A stretch of DNA of 64,000 nucleotides from Polytrichum commune. Taxonomy: Eukaryota; Streptophyta; Polytrichopsida; Polytrichales; Polytrichaceae. The notes under the pieces are model-generated. The model worked only from the letters and a program-made list of their open reading frames with translations. It was not told where the DNA came from and did no database searches. Shown piece by piece: positions 23,640-37,100 of the stretch (position 1 is the stretch's first letter; every line of letters begins with the position of its first letter). A program made the position numbers and the translations under genes. The stretch is taken from assembly GCA_950295325.1 (NCBI GenBank), contig OX485803.1, positions 66,231,554 through 66,295,553 on the forward strand, given 5' to 3'.

Positions 23640-24800
23640 TAGCCGGTCGAGATCCTAGTGTTTCCAAGTCCAACCGTTCCATGTTGACATCTTTCGGTTT
23701 GTCTTAAGTTGATGAATTTGAGATATATTCGATAAGATCCCCTAAAACGATCGGTAATTTTCTTGAAGTCTTGAACGTCAACCGGTTATTTCTCAAACTA
23801 AACCGTTTCATCTGTAACTAGCAATCGATACTCCCCGTTCATTGACTCATCCAAGTAGAGGGCACTTCCAACAACTCTCTTGCAGTTTTCTATCCAAACG
23901 TAGGACATTTCATTTATAACTTATAATTTATATCTATGAGTAGACTGCATCTGTCCCATAACATGTGAAAGTTGATGGATGTCTCATTGCTATCACAACT
24001 TTGTCGACCACTCTCTCCAAGCGAGGAGTGACACGTGTCGAGACCCTATTGTTTCCAAGTCCAACCATTACATGTTGACATCTTTCGGTTTGTCTTGATC
24101 AATTTGAGATATATTCTATAAGTTCCTCTAAAATGATCGGTGATTTTCTTGAAGTCTTGAATGTCAACTGGTTATTTCTCAAACTCAACCGTTTCATCTG
24201 TAACTAGCAGTCGATACTCCCCGTTCATTGACTCATCCAAGTAGAGGGCACTTCCAACAACTCTCTTGCAGTTTTCTATCCAAATGTAGGACATTTCATT
24301 TATAACTTATAATTTATATCTATGAGTAGACTGCATTTGTCCCATAACATGTGAAAGTTGATGGATGTCTCATTGCTATCACAACTTTGTCATCCACTCT
24401 CTCCAAGCGAGGAGTGACATGTGTCGAGACCCTATTGTTTCCAATTCCAACCATTATATGTTGACATCTTTCGGTTTGTCTTGATCAATTTGAGGTATAT
24501 TCTATAAGTTCCTCTAAAATGATCAGTAATTTTCTTGAAGTCTTGAACGTCAACCAATTATTTCTCAAACTAAACCGTTTCATCTGTAACTAGCAGTCAA
24601 TACTCCCCGTTCATTGACTCATCCAAGTAGAGGGCACTTCCAACAACTCTCTTGCAGTTTTCTATCCAAACATAGGACATTTCACTTATAACCTATAATT
24701 CATATCTATGACTAGACTGATTTTGTCCCATAACATGTGAAAGTTGATGGATGTCTCATTGCTATCACAACTTCGTCGTCCACTCTCTCCAAGCGAGGAG
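23640..24800. repeat. Three-copy 386-bp tandem repeat
   Basis: The marker CCAAGCGAGGAGTGACA starts at 24017, 24403 and 24789, a period of 386 bases. Copy 1 (from about 23640) is slightly longer through a small insertion. Units contain CCAAGTCCAACC, TGACATCTTTCGGTTTGTCT, CAATCGATACTCCCCGTTC, GTAGAGGGCACTTCCAACA and AGTTGATGGATGTCTCATTG. Copies look highly similar, with scattered substitutions. No ORF spans a unit. A diverged partial copy is at about 38196-38345. Confidence 0.9.
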
Positions 24801-24829
24801 TGACATGTATAAACGTCTATCTATGCGGC

Positions 24830-25014
24830 ACACCCCATTCTCATTTATTTTGCATTAATTGAGGTCACACTTCAACCATGATGATGCTAGGGCATACATT
24901 CAACATAATCAGTCACTCACCCAAGTTTAGGTTTCATCTAAAGATCAATTGACTCATATTAAGGTTGGCAATTTATGTATAAAATCCAAACTCCTTACAG
25001 TTTAAAACCATGAT

Positions 25015-25049
<35 letters not shown>

Positions 25050-28000
25050 TTCTTGGTTGTAATTATGGTGTGTGTTTTTTAAACACGCCCGAGGATTTTT
25101 TTATTTTTTAAAAATGAGGTAGAGCAAGGAAATCAACTCCAATCAAGGTTTGGTTTTTTGGGAGGGTTTATAAGATGCATCAAAGTTTGATAATCTTTGA
25201 GTGGAGTGTAAGAATCCAATTAACATGATGGATTGCCCATCAAACATGTAGATTGGCTTATGTTGCTATCAAAAAGGACCCAACGACAAGCGGACATGTG
25301 ATCATACTTATCATTTGATGGTAGATTTTAAAACAATAATTACATTAGCTTCTATGACATGTATTGCAAACTTAGATGCTTATGAGAGTCATCAAGGGGG
25401 ATGCAAAGTCTTCAATGGTTTTATTGATGAATAGTAGGGTTTTCAATTTGGGGGGTGTAGTAAACAAAAAGATTTACACATAGCATCTCTAAAATATCGG
25501 CTGATCAATCGCTTGGGTATCCAAGATTGTAGAATGTGAAAATTGAGATGGTACCAACATAATTTATTGGAATATAAATGCTAACATAACTTGATCAAAG
25601 TAAGCGATCTACCACATGTAGTGATCATGGTGCTAGTGAGGCATCTCCATTGACATTCAGTATGCTAGAAATCCCAATTAATTATGATAATTTATTGTCC
25701 CTCATGGGCTTCTTCGAATATCTAATTTGTATTATTATATAGACTTCAACACAATTGAATATAAAATAAAATATTCCTCAAGTAATATTCTACTTGTCTA
25801 AAAATGAATTTTCCAAAAAAATGGTGTTTTATGAAACAATATATTTTCCATTGGAGCCGCTGGGTGAGGGTGGGTAGTAAGATTCTAGTGGGGACTCTAG
25901 GGAGGAGTTCTTGCAACAATAATTGTTTTTGGTCTTTGGAGTCCATGGGGTTAGATCAAAGCTTGGTCTGGAAATCACTGGATCTCAATTCAATTTCAGA
26001 AGATCACTCTACATGCCAATTACATGGTGTCATAGATTATAGATATAAGAAGGAAAAGCAACCACATTGATTATAGTGTTGTTGCAAACATTTTGCAAGA
26101 TTCATACCTTCAACATTTGTCTAAAATAATATCAAAGTGAGCATTCTTTATGACTAAATAATGTTGTGATGACATTTATGATCGATATTTGTCCATATGG
26201 TTTTTGAGATTATTCTTGAGAGCAACTACAAACAGTATATATGTTTGACAAAGTTTTTGCAAGTTTTTCTCTTTTGACACGCAAAAACTTGCACAAAAAA
26301 TAAATGCACGTCAATTGACACGCACATTTTAGAAGTTGACACATACTGTGACTTGTGAAGAAAAAAACCACATGTCAATTGACACACTAGAAATTCAAAT
26401 GACATGTATTAGTAGGCAACTTGAGTACTATAAGCTGCAACTCAAGTATCAAGTACCCATAACATTAGGAGAACTTCCTAAACTCACTTACATACTTAAA
26501 TTCAGCTTCAATTTTCTTTTGTAACCGGGAGTTGAGACGGTGATCAGAGATAGCGAGACTAACTGGGAACAAGGAGAGGCAATGTGAAAGAGGATTTTCC
26601 AAACAAAATGCAATCAAAAGCCAATTGCGCAATAGGTTGAACTTGAAGACCCTTGATGCTCTTATGTGGGTTTCTATCTGTGGGCTTGAAATTTATGCAA
26701 TGGATTGGGCTACCATCTTCAACATTTGGAGAAACATGCAAGACCGAAGGATACTTACGCCCGATTGATAAGTTTTTTTTATTTTATTACAAATCAAGAT
26801 TGCATATTGATTATTCAAAATATTAGTTTTCCTAAAATATTGTGTAAGCTAAAATTGAGGTGACATTTTGGAATAAAATGTAGATGTCAATTGACATTCA
26901 TTTTTGTTTTTAAGAACGTCACGTGACACTTTGGATTTGAAGTTGAATGTCAAATGAAATTTGTCAAACATAGACACTGACTACAAAGCTGCTTGAAGGT
27001 TTGGGTGCTGACATGCCCGTTTTTTTAACAAGTGCACATGATTGCTATGCTCATAGTTAGTCTTTGATGAAGAATCTGTACATACTGGCCTCATTCAGAC
27101 AGACCGCTCCACCCTTATCCAATGACCACTTCACCCATATCTAATGAATGTGATGGGCATCAATTTCACAGGTAAGGTATACTGCTCTATTGTGGGCATT
27201 TCCACCTCCATGAATAATCTTTTCTTCATATCAGATTAGGAATTGTCTGATCCAGGTTAGCAACTTCGAATTTCAAACCACGTAGGTTGTCATTTCAAGT
27301 TTCAGAATCGGGGTTAGGTGCATCAGGTCATGATTTTGATCAGTGAAGGTCAAAACGGCTGTGAAATTACTGATTCAGTCCAATTGAGATTCTTCTAATT
27401 GAGGGTGTAATTATGTGTTTGTTTGTGGGCAAAGAATCACTTTGGTGCATGTTGGTAAATAGTTAAACACTTATATTTGCTGCTTGAATGTGGTTGCACA
27501 TGGTGCATCGAATTACTGCTGTGAATCTCAAAGAAGGACAATCGATAGAGATCCTGTGATTGGGTAGCGATGTCTAACTGTTTCACAGCTACCATGTTCA
27601 CATTGAAACCCCGGCAATGATGAAAGAACTCGATTGTTTTGAGATTTTAAGAAGCAGCCTTCTTGAAGTCTGCATACATCCATCCCAAAGCCTCAACATC
27701 TCTTGACACATCATTTGGACATGTGAAGACTAATCATGACGTCTTATTCTAGAAGATGGCAATGCTAAAAATGTTGGAACCCTAATATGGTGATTAATAA
27801 CTCTCATTGCAATGATTTTGTGAGAAACTTGCAAATTGCACATCGTGCATGTCATTGTGCATTATCATGGTTGGAGTTAGTCAATCTACTTATGAGTTTG
27901 TAAGTTTTGGGTCTTTCAAGTAGGAAATCATCACTCCATGAAACCTCTTTTGCATTCAAGGGTGACATTGTAATGTACATGATGTCAGAAAGTCAATATC

Positions 28001-28180
28001 CACATGAACTATTTAAAAACCTAGACACAAACTGAATGAAGAGGGTGGTCATTTGAACACTTACCCAATTTGCTAGTGCGGAAATTAAGTACTATCATAT
28101 ACAAATCAAAACATATGTTACATATTGAAACAAAGTCACCTTTTCCACCTACTTCGTCGTGGACGTGACGGGTAGACTCA
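24830..28180. other. Intergenic region between the PITH gene and the PTC52-like gene
   Basis: No gene was recognised. It contains an (AGAT)n microsatellite at about 25013-25049, a cluster of TGTCAATTGACA palindromes with a GCAAGTTTTT/AAAAACTTGC hairpin (26250-26960), and otherwise AT-rich sequence. The right end (27980-28180) is the 3' flank of the PTC52-like gene. Confidence 0.5.
25013..25049. repeat. (AGAT)n microsatellite
   Basis: This is an uninterrupted run of about nine GATA/AGAT tetranucleotides. Confidence 0.95.
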
Positions 28181-31100
28181 TCATGCCAAGCGAGCATGGT
28201 CCCACCCCTTGTAGTAAAACATTTGGATCCAACTGCCAAGTTGCCAAGCAATCAAGGCACAAAGAGCAGCACTTCCGACTGCAATATAACGTTGTGTAGT
28301 TTGTGGGAGGATGGCCCCTACCCCTGTGAGGATAGCTGCCAGAAAACCCAAGATTGTCCGTGCTGTTTTGAAATTCTCCAAAGCCTTGCTACAACACATA
28401 CATTGCTTCGTGTGCTGTATACAACAAAAGATAAAAATTGTTAGGATTACATACCAATGAAAGGTCATTATCTCTCAAGAGCATCTAATAGCTTCATAAT
28501 AGAGTTATTCTTTAATTCAATGGGACTTTTGGTCAGGAGTTCGTTGTTTTGCATATATCAACACCTTCCCTGTTCAGTAAGTTTTCGGTGCATGTTCAGA
28601 GGTAGTGCAGAGGTTTAAGCAAAGATCAGTCTATATCAGTTCATTGAGGGTCAAACTCATTTTGGTATGCAAGGAGGTGCTAAAAGGGGTTTGTTCCTCA
28701 CTGAACTGAAATAGGTTGCTCTTCATTCAAATTCAAACACTGCCTCTGAGCATGCACCACAAGTGAAAAGAAATTTAATGAAATTGTATGCAAAACAACC
28801 AATGGAAACTTATAGGTGACAAACTCTCAACGAAAAGTCATGTTGAATTAAAGGATAACTCTATAGTAGAACTCCTAAAGTTATAACTCATTTAGGCAGC
28901 CAACACTTGATCCTTCGTTAATTGAGTGCTACCATGCAAAATCTGAAATTTGAAACGTACAGTATGATAACGATCGAGAAGGTCTTCCCGGTTCGTGATT
29001 GTTGGAGGAAGATCAGGGCCTACTCCAGCTGCATATTGAACACCTTTGCCTGCAAACCGTGTGAGCCATTGCCGGAATGCACCAACATAGCGATCTGCGG
29101 CTGTAGGCATGAAAAAGGCTTTGTTCCACTTCTCCACAAGCCCACTAGTTGCATCCCTCAGATTCCTTTCCTGCATATCAAAATCGGTTATAGTAACAAC
29201 GACACTATAAATTGTTACAAATAGATGAGAAATAATTTAGAGTTCATGGAATGTCGTGGAGAGGTTACATAACGATCAAACGGGGTTTAATGATCAGTTA
29301 AGTTCTACATAGTTTGTGAATTTTTCTGCCATTGAGAACATCAAAGGAACAAAGGTAGAATTGAAAAGGAATGATAAGTACATAAGAGTAGTGTGTTTTG
29401 CTGTAACTCATCCATTCTGGGTTTAGGGTTTAGGGTGTCCAAGAACCCTAAACCCTAAATTCAAAGACCTAGTTACAAGAATAAGAGGGCTCTATATAAG
29501 GAGTAGTTTCTTGATCCATTGCTGCACAAAAGATATTGGATTGTATTCTTCTGACAATTTCCTTGTCTCTCTAAGAATCCAAAAAAGGCTTAGAAGAGTG
29601 CCTACACATGAACCTGGAGGATATTGTCGTGTCAAAATCATTCATATATTTTAAACTGAAATCTCTTGATGTACTTGCCATAGTTGATGATATTATTAGC
29701 CACCTCTGTCTTTCATAACATTCTCAAGTATCTCAAAGGAATCCAGTTAAGTGTTATAGAATTCTGGACCCAATCTGATGGAAACTGCAAAACCTAGAAA
29801 CTAAAATTGCTCACCTGATCGTGCAATAAAGTGAGATCACCATCAAAGAGATTGAGCATCATTTGGTGGTCCATCCATCGTGGGAAGAATTGCCACCATG
29901 CAGGTCCACTTGAAAGGTGGGTCATGAAGTTCCGGGCGTTGACTACCAGAATACGTGACTTTCCAGGACCTGCCCATCACAACACCATAGATTCAGTAGA
30001 AACGCAGTCATTACTGATTTCAGAGTAACACATGATTTATGAAATAATTAATCTCATTCTGGGGCATTACCTTCACTACGATGAATCAAACTTTCATCAA
30101 CTCAAACTGAAAGGAAAATAGTGTCCAAGAACCAAAGCAAATCACAAAACCAAAACCAAAACCATGCTCTTTCACTATGAGAGACAAGTACATGAATACA
30201 GATGTTTCATTTAGGGAATAATTCCCAAAATATATATCATAAGGCAATGAATGTAGGAAAATTGGCTTTTGGGCTTCTAAAAGGCTGCAAAGATGGCAAT
30301 GGTCAGAGAAACAATCTGTTCCTCACAAACCTCTGGGGTTCCTATATACTTTCTCCACTCTATGGACGCCTAAAATGCTTAGCGAGTCAACAAAAGCTCC
30401 ATAAACTGATCAACAGAACTACTTGAATAATCATTTAAGACCATCAAAATGAATTGACAGAATCCTTGGATTCTATAATTAACTTGTGGAACATGAACAT
30501 GTCAGAGGTTATGCCTTGAGGTATACTGCTGGAAGAAGTGGATTATTGGATCATGGAAGGTGGAGTTAACCCTTAAAAGGCACCATTATACACTTTTATG
30601 GCCAACATAATAATGTGTACAAGCCCCCAACAAGTATTGAAGTCAAAGTTTACTTGGTCTATGTGATTGAAACTGTAATTTACACAAACTACTACAAAGG
30701 GGAGGTGAAAGTATAGATATATGTAACAGCAGTGATAAGATATCTGTGGTATGTATGTGAGCCTAGGTCATTTTTATGAGCCCTAATCTCCATTTACTTC
30801 TTTTGACATGTAAGTGTGCTCTGATTGAAAGAATGCAATTAGATAAGTGAGTTAATCTTAAGTGTGATTACTTTTGACATTTTCTACTTGAAATAACAAT
30901 AATAACCTTAAACTTCTCCATACGGCATCTTGAGGCCATAAATAGGCAGATGGACATTGAAGATTTGAAGATATTAGGGAAAAGAGTTTCTCACCAATTG
31001 GGGTACAGTATGTGGTTGTGGATCCCACTGAGCCTTCAGTCTTCAAGAAGAACCTGTATGTGAACCGAGATGGTGCTTCAAATGTATGCACTGAAGGTGC

Positions 31101-34100
31101 TCCACCATATGGTTTATTCCACTGACCTTCAAAACCCCTAGCATGCACCTTTTTCACTTCTAGCTGGATGGGTGCCGCATGTTCACGCTTACCCATAACC
31201 CCACCATTCACACCATGGTGTGCAACAGGGATGTGGCTTGGGTCCACTAAATTTTCCATGCCTGTGTCATAGCCATAGTCCAAGTCCCGGTACGTGCATA
31301 CCGCGCACCAACCCTCCTCATCAATTCCTACATCCAACGTCAACCATTATCAGTCTGCATTAAATTCTACCTTCACACCTCTACTTCCAACAGTAAACCC
31401 CCCTTCACAATGACTCAGAAATATCTGGACAAAATAATTTTATAGGGGTGCCACATCTACATGTGTCATAGCCATAGTCCAAGTCCTGGTATGTGCTTAC
31501 CAATCACAAACTCTCCGCACCAATTCCTACATCCAACATCAACCATTATTTATCTGCAATAAATTCTACCTTCATACATCTACATATTTTACCTCAACTT
31601 CCTATAGTGGACCCCCTTCACAAAAACCCATAAATATTTGGAGAAAAAATAAAATAAATATTCTACCTTTAGATTCAAAACCGTCCAGGTAGGACGCATA
31701 TGAAGTGGATCTCACTTTGTTGGAAATCTCTCAAATGCACATTATTTTCCATCTAATTGAAATACTGTGATCTACAACATAGGCCTCTGATGTTATATAC
31801 TGTGAGTTGGCAAAGAGCTGCGCCCACACTATTATCTCCAATGTTTTGAGTGTTGATTTCCTCGTATCTAGTGTGGCCCACAGTATTTACCATAAGGAGT
31901 GTAGTTAGTACATTTAGAACTACACTCTAAAAAGCATGTTATATATCCTGGAATTTGCACTGTGTCTAAACCAAGAACTGCTCTATAAAGCCAAGAGACT
32001 TAAGTTTGAGCGATATGGACCTCATTTCTCCAAAGTTGTCCCCAAACAGCGTGAGGGACAAGTTATAACTCTACTAAGGTATGTGGGCCTTATGTGGTCG
32101 CTCTTCTTCATTGAACACCTATATTTGAGTAATATATAGCAATATCTGTAGTGAGGACAGAAACTAACAAGACACGTGTTACAATAAGATTGGACTCTGT
32201 TCAAATTATAGACATAAAACTAGGTTCAATTGTGAACTCAATCAGGCGGGCCTATGGACTCTTACAACCTTTACATGTTTACTCTGATCTTGAAACTCAA
32301 AATGACAATCTTTGTGAATCACTATTGCTAATGGCATGAGTTGATTCCTGAGACAATCCAACGATCAAGAAGGTCTGTGGAGTTGGAAGTGCTCACAATA
32401 GGGCCACATGCATTATCTAGTCTGTGACTTACAAAGCCAATGATGAGTGCATTACCTGGAGTGATAGGTGGTGACGTTTTCTCAGCTAATTCATGCCCAT
32501 TTTCATCAGGCCATACAAAGAGAAGTCCTTGCTTGACGACAGTTGGAAACGATACACACCGTGCCATATTGTTTCCTGTCCACAAACACCTCGTCATCAA
32601 GATTCCGCTCTAACAGTCTAGAAAAAACAAGAGCATCCAAGACACCTCACATAAATATCAGCGGCACTTTACACTAGAGCTTGAGGGTCCGTGGTCATTG
32701 AAATTTAAAATCTCTCGTCAGTGGAAAATGCTGAGACCATCCCACTTCACTTTACACTTAAGTGCCTAGAGGACCAAGGAAGTCTGAACAGATGAAAAAC
32801 CTTCAAGGCATCCTACAGGGCATGCAATGGTTAATGTTTCATGGTTTGCTGGATTTTGTGGCAAAGCCCACCTCAAAGAGGGAGGTCTAACACAGAACTC
32901 GGAGACCATGACACTTTAAATCTCATCATCCCTTGATTTTCTGAAACTTATTTTGTGTAAGGGTTCAAATGAATAGGATGGCACCCCTTGATTTTCTGAA
33001 ACTTATTTTGTGGAAGGGTTCAAATGAATAGGATGGTAATGAAATAACAATTGGTTGAGAGCCCAGTTGCATATGCCTTTATACTACACTTGAAGGCCCA
33101 TGACCACACAAAATTTAATTTCCATTTTCCATGGTACAGCCTTTGGATGAGTTTCTAGGGCCCTTATATTTTCATTGTCACGGCCCTTGGCCATAGTGGA
33201 AAGTGTCCCTAAGACTGGTAGAGTTCCAATAAAAATATCCTACCCAATTTAGAGAATATAACTTACGGGCTGCTTTAGCTTCGGGACCCTCTCCAAGAGC
33301 TTGAGGGATGCGTGCACACGACCCGTCACCTTTAAATGACCAACCATGGTAGCAGCACTGAATACACCCTTGTTCATCAATTCTCCCTTCCGACAAAGGC
33401 GCTAAGCGATGTGGGCACATATCAAGAAATGTCTGCCATTTTCCTGCTCCTCTGTCATACCAAATCACCACTTTACGTCCCAAAATCTGCACAGGTAGGC
33501 ATATGCCACCAGAATTTTGAGCATTGTATTGAGAGATGACGAGAACCACAAATTTTGTAAAAACTGCTGCTCAAAAGGATCATCAGAATCTCTTGCCAAT
33601 AATCATCAAATATCTTATTCATTTACTTCTTTTCTGCGGAAGGATTTGCGAGGTCTCTGAGATCAACCAGGTACTTTTATCCAGGCTGAGTATCTGAGTC
33701 TAAGAAATTCCAGCACAGGAATTTCTTGACATCCAAATGAAAATTGGAGAGACATGATAAAGACATGGTCAGAAGAAAACCATTCTTAGAAAAGTTTCCT
33801 CGTAATTAGAGATGTGTTGGAGGGTAAGAGCAACTTAGTCACCTACATTTATGACCTAGAACCAAAGCCTGATATATAGAGACGGCAAGTCTTAATGTGC
33901 AGAACATTTTTGCAAACAAGTTAACAAAAACAACTACACTATATCTGACCTAGTCTGACATTAAAATAAATGTGCCACCTATTTATTGTGGACCACATTA
34001 ATGTTTGTTCATGGTAAATCTTTGGCCACATTAATTAGTCTTATGTCCATTGCCATGGGCTAATGATGAGTAGTTTGGCCCACACTAAATCAGATATATA

Positions 34101-37100
34101 GTGTACTGGGACAGCTTTTTGGAGATCATAACTTGTTACCAGACAAATGTGCACCCTACCTAGACGACACATACTGGTGGTAGGAAGTGAACGTGGATAT
34201 TTTTCACTGAAATTTTTTGCCGAGCAACATTTGGTGTCCTGGTTTGAAGCAGTATGGACTTGCTACATTAAACCAAAGTAACACAACATAGTCTGTCGTC
34301 AATGCATCCTAAGACCACTACTTTATTGTTGACATGTCCAATTTTTGAATCAAAATACATCTGCTTAAATTGCAGATTGACCATGAGGTATTTATTGACC
34401 TGAAATGGATGGGGTATAGCCTTGTCTGCATCAATTTCTGGGAAGACTGGATACCAATTGGACTTCCAGTCAAACGAAGTCCCAGCTCCCTCACCCTCTG
34501 CCGCTGCTCCCGTCTCCTGCTCACCAGCAATACCCAGCAAACATTCACTTGACACATGGCAGTTCCATATTGCATGAGACCCATCCCAACCCCATGTGGA
34601 TGTTAGAATGGATGTTAAAGTTACCTAAACTCAACATGACTTTTGGTCAGGAGTTGGTTGTTTTGCATAGAAGACCTTTCAAGTTCAGTACATTTATTGG
34701 GCATGCTTGGAGGTAGTGTGGAGGTTTGAACGAAGAACATTCTCTATCACTTTGTTGACAGTTAAACCACTTTTGGCATTCCAAGAGGGAATGAGTTTGG
34801 TCCTCAATGAACTAAAATAGGTTGCTCTTCATTCAAGATCTAATACTACCTTTGAGGATGCACCATAAATGAAAAGAAGTAATTGATTTTGTATGCAAAA
34901 CAACCAATGGAAAATTGTAGGGGACTCAATCCTGACGGAAACTCCCATTACAATAATCTCCCACTTAAGTATGCACTTTGAACCGGAGCCGTTGGTGCGC
35001 ATTTAGTTGGTAAGTGAGTACTTTACTCATATCGCTTTCTAGACCCTCTAATTCGATGAATCGCAACAGGAAATGGATGAAACCTAAAGCAACCCGCTAG
35101 ACCAAAGCCCAACGATGTGAAATCATTGCAAAGTTGAGCAAGCCGAACGCACCGAACAAGCAAGCGTTGGGGTAGGAGATTGAAGTCAATGAAGGCGCCA
35201 TCTGGAAAGTCAAGGACAATCGGGAGAACATATTGCAACGAAGGACGCTAATGTCTGATGATGCTAAATCGAGAACATCTCGCGCCTTTGTTGGCCGATT
35301 TACCGAGTTGGAAGATCAACAATAAAGGTTGTGAAGCTCTACACAACATTGTCCTTGATATTGACGACCAATTGCTTTGCTCCAATGTTCAAACACAAGC
35401 TGGACATATGTATGATGAACTACAATGATCATTTGAGATGTTTCAACGAAATGTTAACAATTTGACATTAAATGTTAAGCATAAAAAATTCATGCATTCG
35501 CGACAAATGACTCTGCATGACATGCTCAAAACAATAAAGTATGAACCCTGATTTTTGTCAAAAACATTGCGAACTTGACCGGGATGCGTACTTAAACAGG
35601 TGCGTACTTAAGTGGGAGATTACTGTAAGTTAAAGGATGACTCTATTAAAGTTTGCCATCATTAAAGATGAACCAGGAAGCACCTTACGGTAGTGTTTGT
35701 GGGTTGGTTCATTAATGATCTCTACTTTTTTCTTTTTTCTTTTTAATAATATGAAACAAGTTTATTCCATTGCCAAGAACCATACAAAGCCACCAGGACC
35801 TGAAAACGAAGGTCCGGAGACTCTCTTGGGTTAATCATTCTTAGGGTGCTTCCGCTCCTTGGGGTTGTGTGGATTCAATGATATCTGCTTTTTAACAGCC
35901 ATGACCTTGCTGCAAATCCCTTTGAAATTAGAAGGCCAACTTTACCTTGATTTCATCAGCAGAGTCCGATGATGAGCCTGCAGTCTCCAAATTTTTATGT
36001 GGAATTGTGGAGTTGGAACACATCCAGCTCTTTCCTGCTTCCGAGTTTGTTAGGGCCCACGTAAGCACAGTGGCACCAAACAAGTGAGACGATGCCGGTT
36101 TCCTGTTCAATGAAGCTTGCACCAATTTTCGTAACCCCGCTCCCCTCCTCCTCCTGGAAGTATGGAAAAAAATAAAAATCAGTACTGATATCAGATAGGC
36201 TATCCAACCTTTCTATCTGGATCCCTAACTAGCTCAAACACAATCTATCAAAGTGGATGATCATTCATCTTCATCCTCCACTAATTGCACTCCTCACATC
36301 AAAGTATTATTTATTATACATGAGGTGAAGAGGCGATTCGAAAACATTTAGATACAATGCATAAGTGCCCAATTTGGTGAAAGTGTTGGCAACCACTCCA
36401 GTGGTTGACTTATTCATTCGCTATGTCATACAAAAGAGGTTCAGTTACAATTCTTGATAACAAAGTTACAAATCCTTACAAGAAAAGCCATGTATAATGA
36501 TGAACTGCACTAAACTCACAAACCTTGCCGAATACAATTTTTTTAAGATTGAATAAACAAATAAACAACACTACAACCTATACAACAGACAGAATTTATT
36601 TCGTGGTACCTCAAATCTTATAGGTGGTCTAGTTGTATTGTATTGTATTGTAATTTAGATGCTTGAGGTCCCTTAAAAAGATGCTACATATCTTTTGGAA
36701 AAGCCTGAATTCATGTACCTGAGCAGCTCCACACAAATCAATGGTTCCTCATTTCAATGCCCCTGTATGGGAAAGTATGTTCCTAGTTACCCGAATGAAT
36801 CCATTCCAAAATTCTGTACGCCTATGTTATCCAAGAGAATCCCACTTTTACAACCACTACTTTAAACAACCTTAAATGGCACTTTGAGTTCCTGTGAACT
36901 AGGTTAGTCACAGATCCCAGGAGCTTCATTTTTTCCCATTTCTTCAATTATTCAAAATGAGGTGACATTACCTTCCACTGATCAAGGAGCCAAAAAGGGT
37001 CGGTGTAAGCTCATCATGAGCCTACAACGCAAATCACCCACTCCAAAATTCTGTGCGACTATCTTATTAAGGAGATCCCCTCACTTTTGCAAATACTACT

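Noticed and set aside
25013-25049. CRISPR-like or other regular array
   Set aside because: It is a simple tetranucleotide microsatellite without spacers; no CRISPR-type structure is present anywhere in the window.
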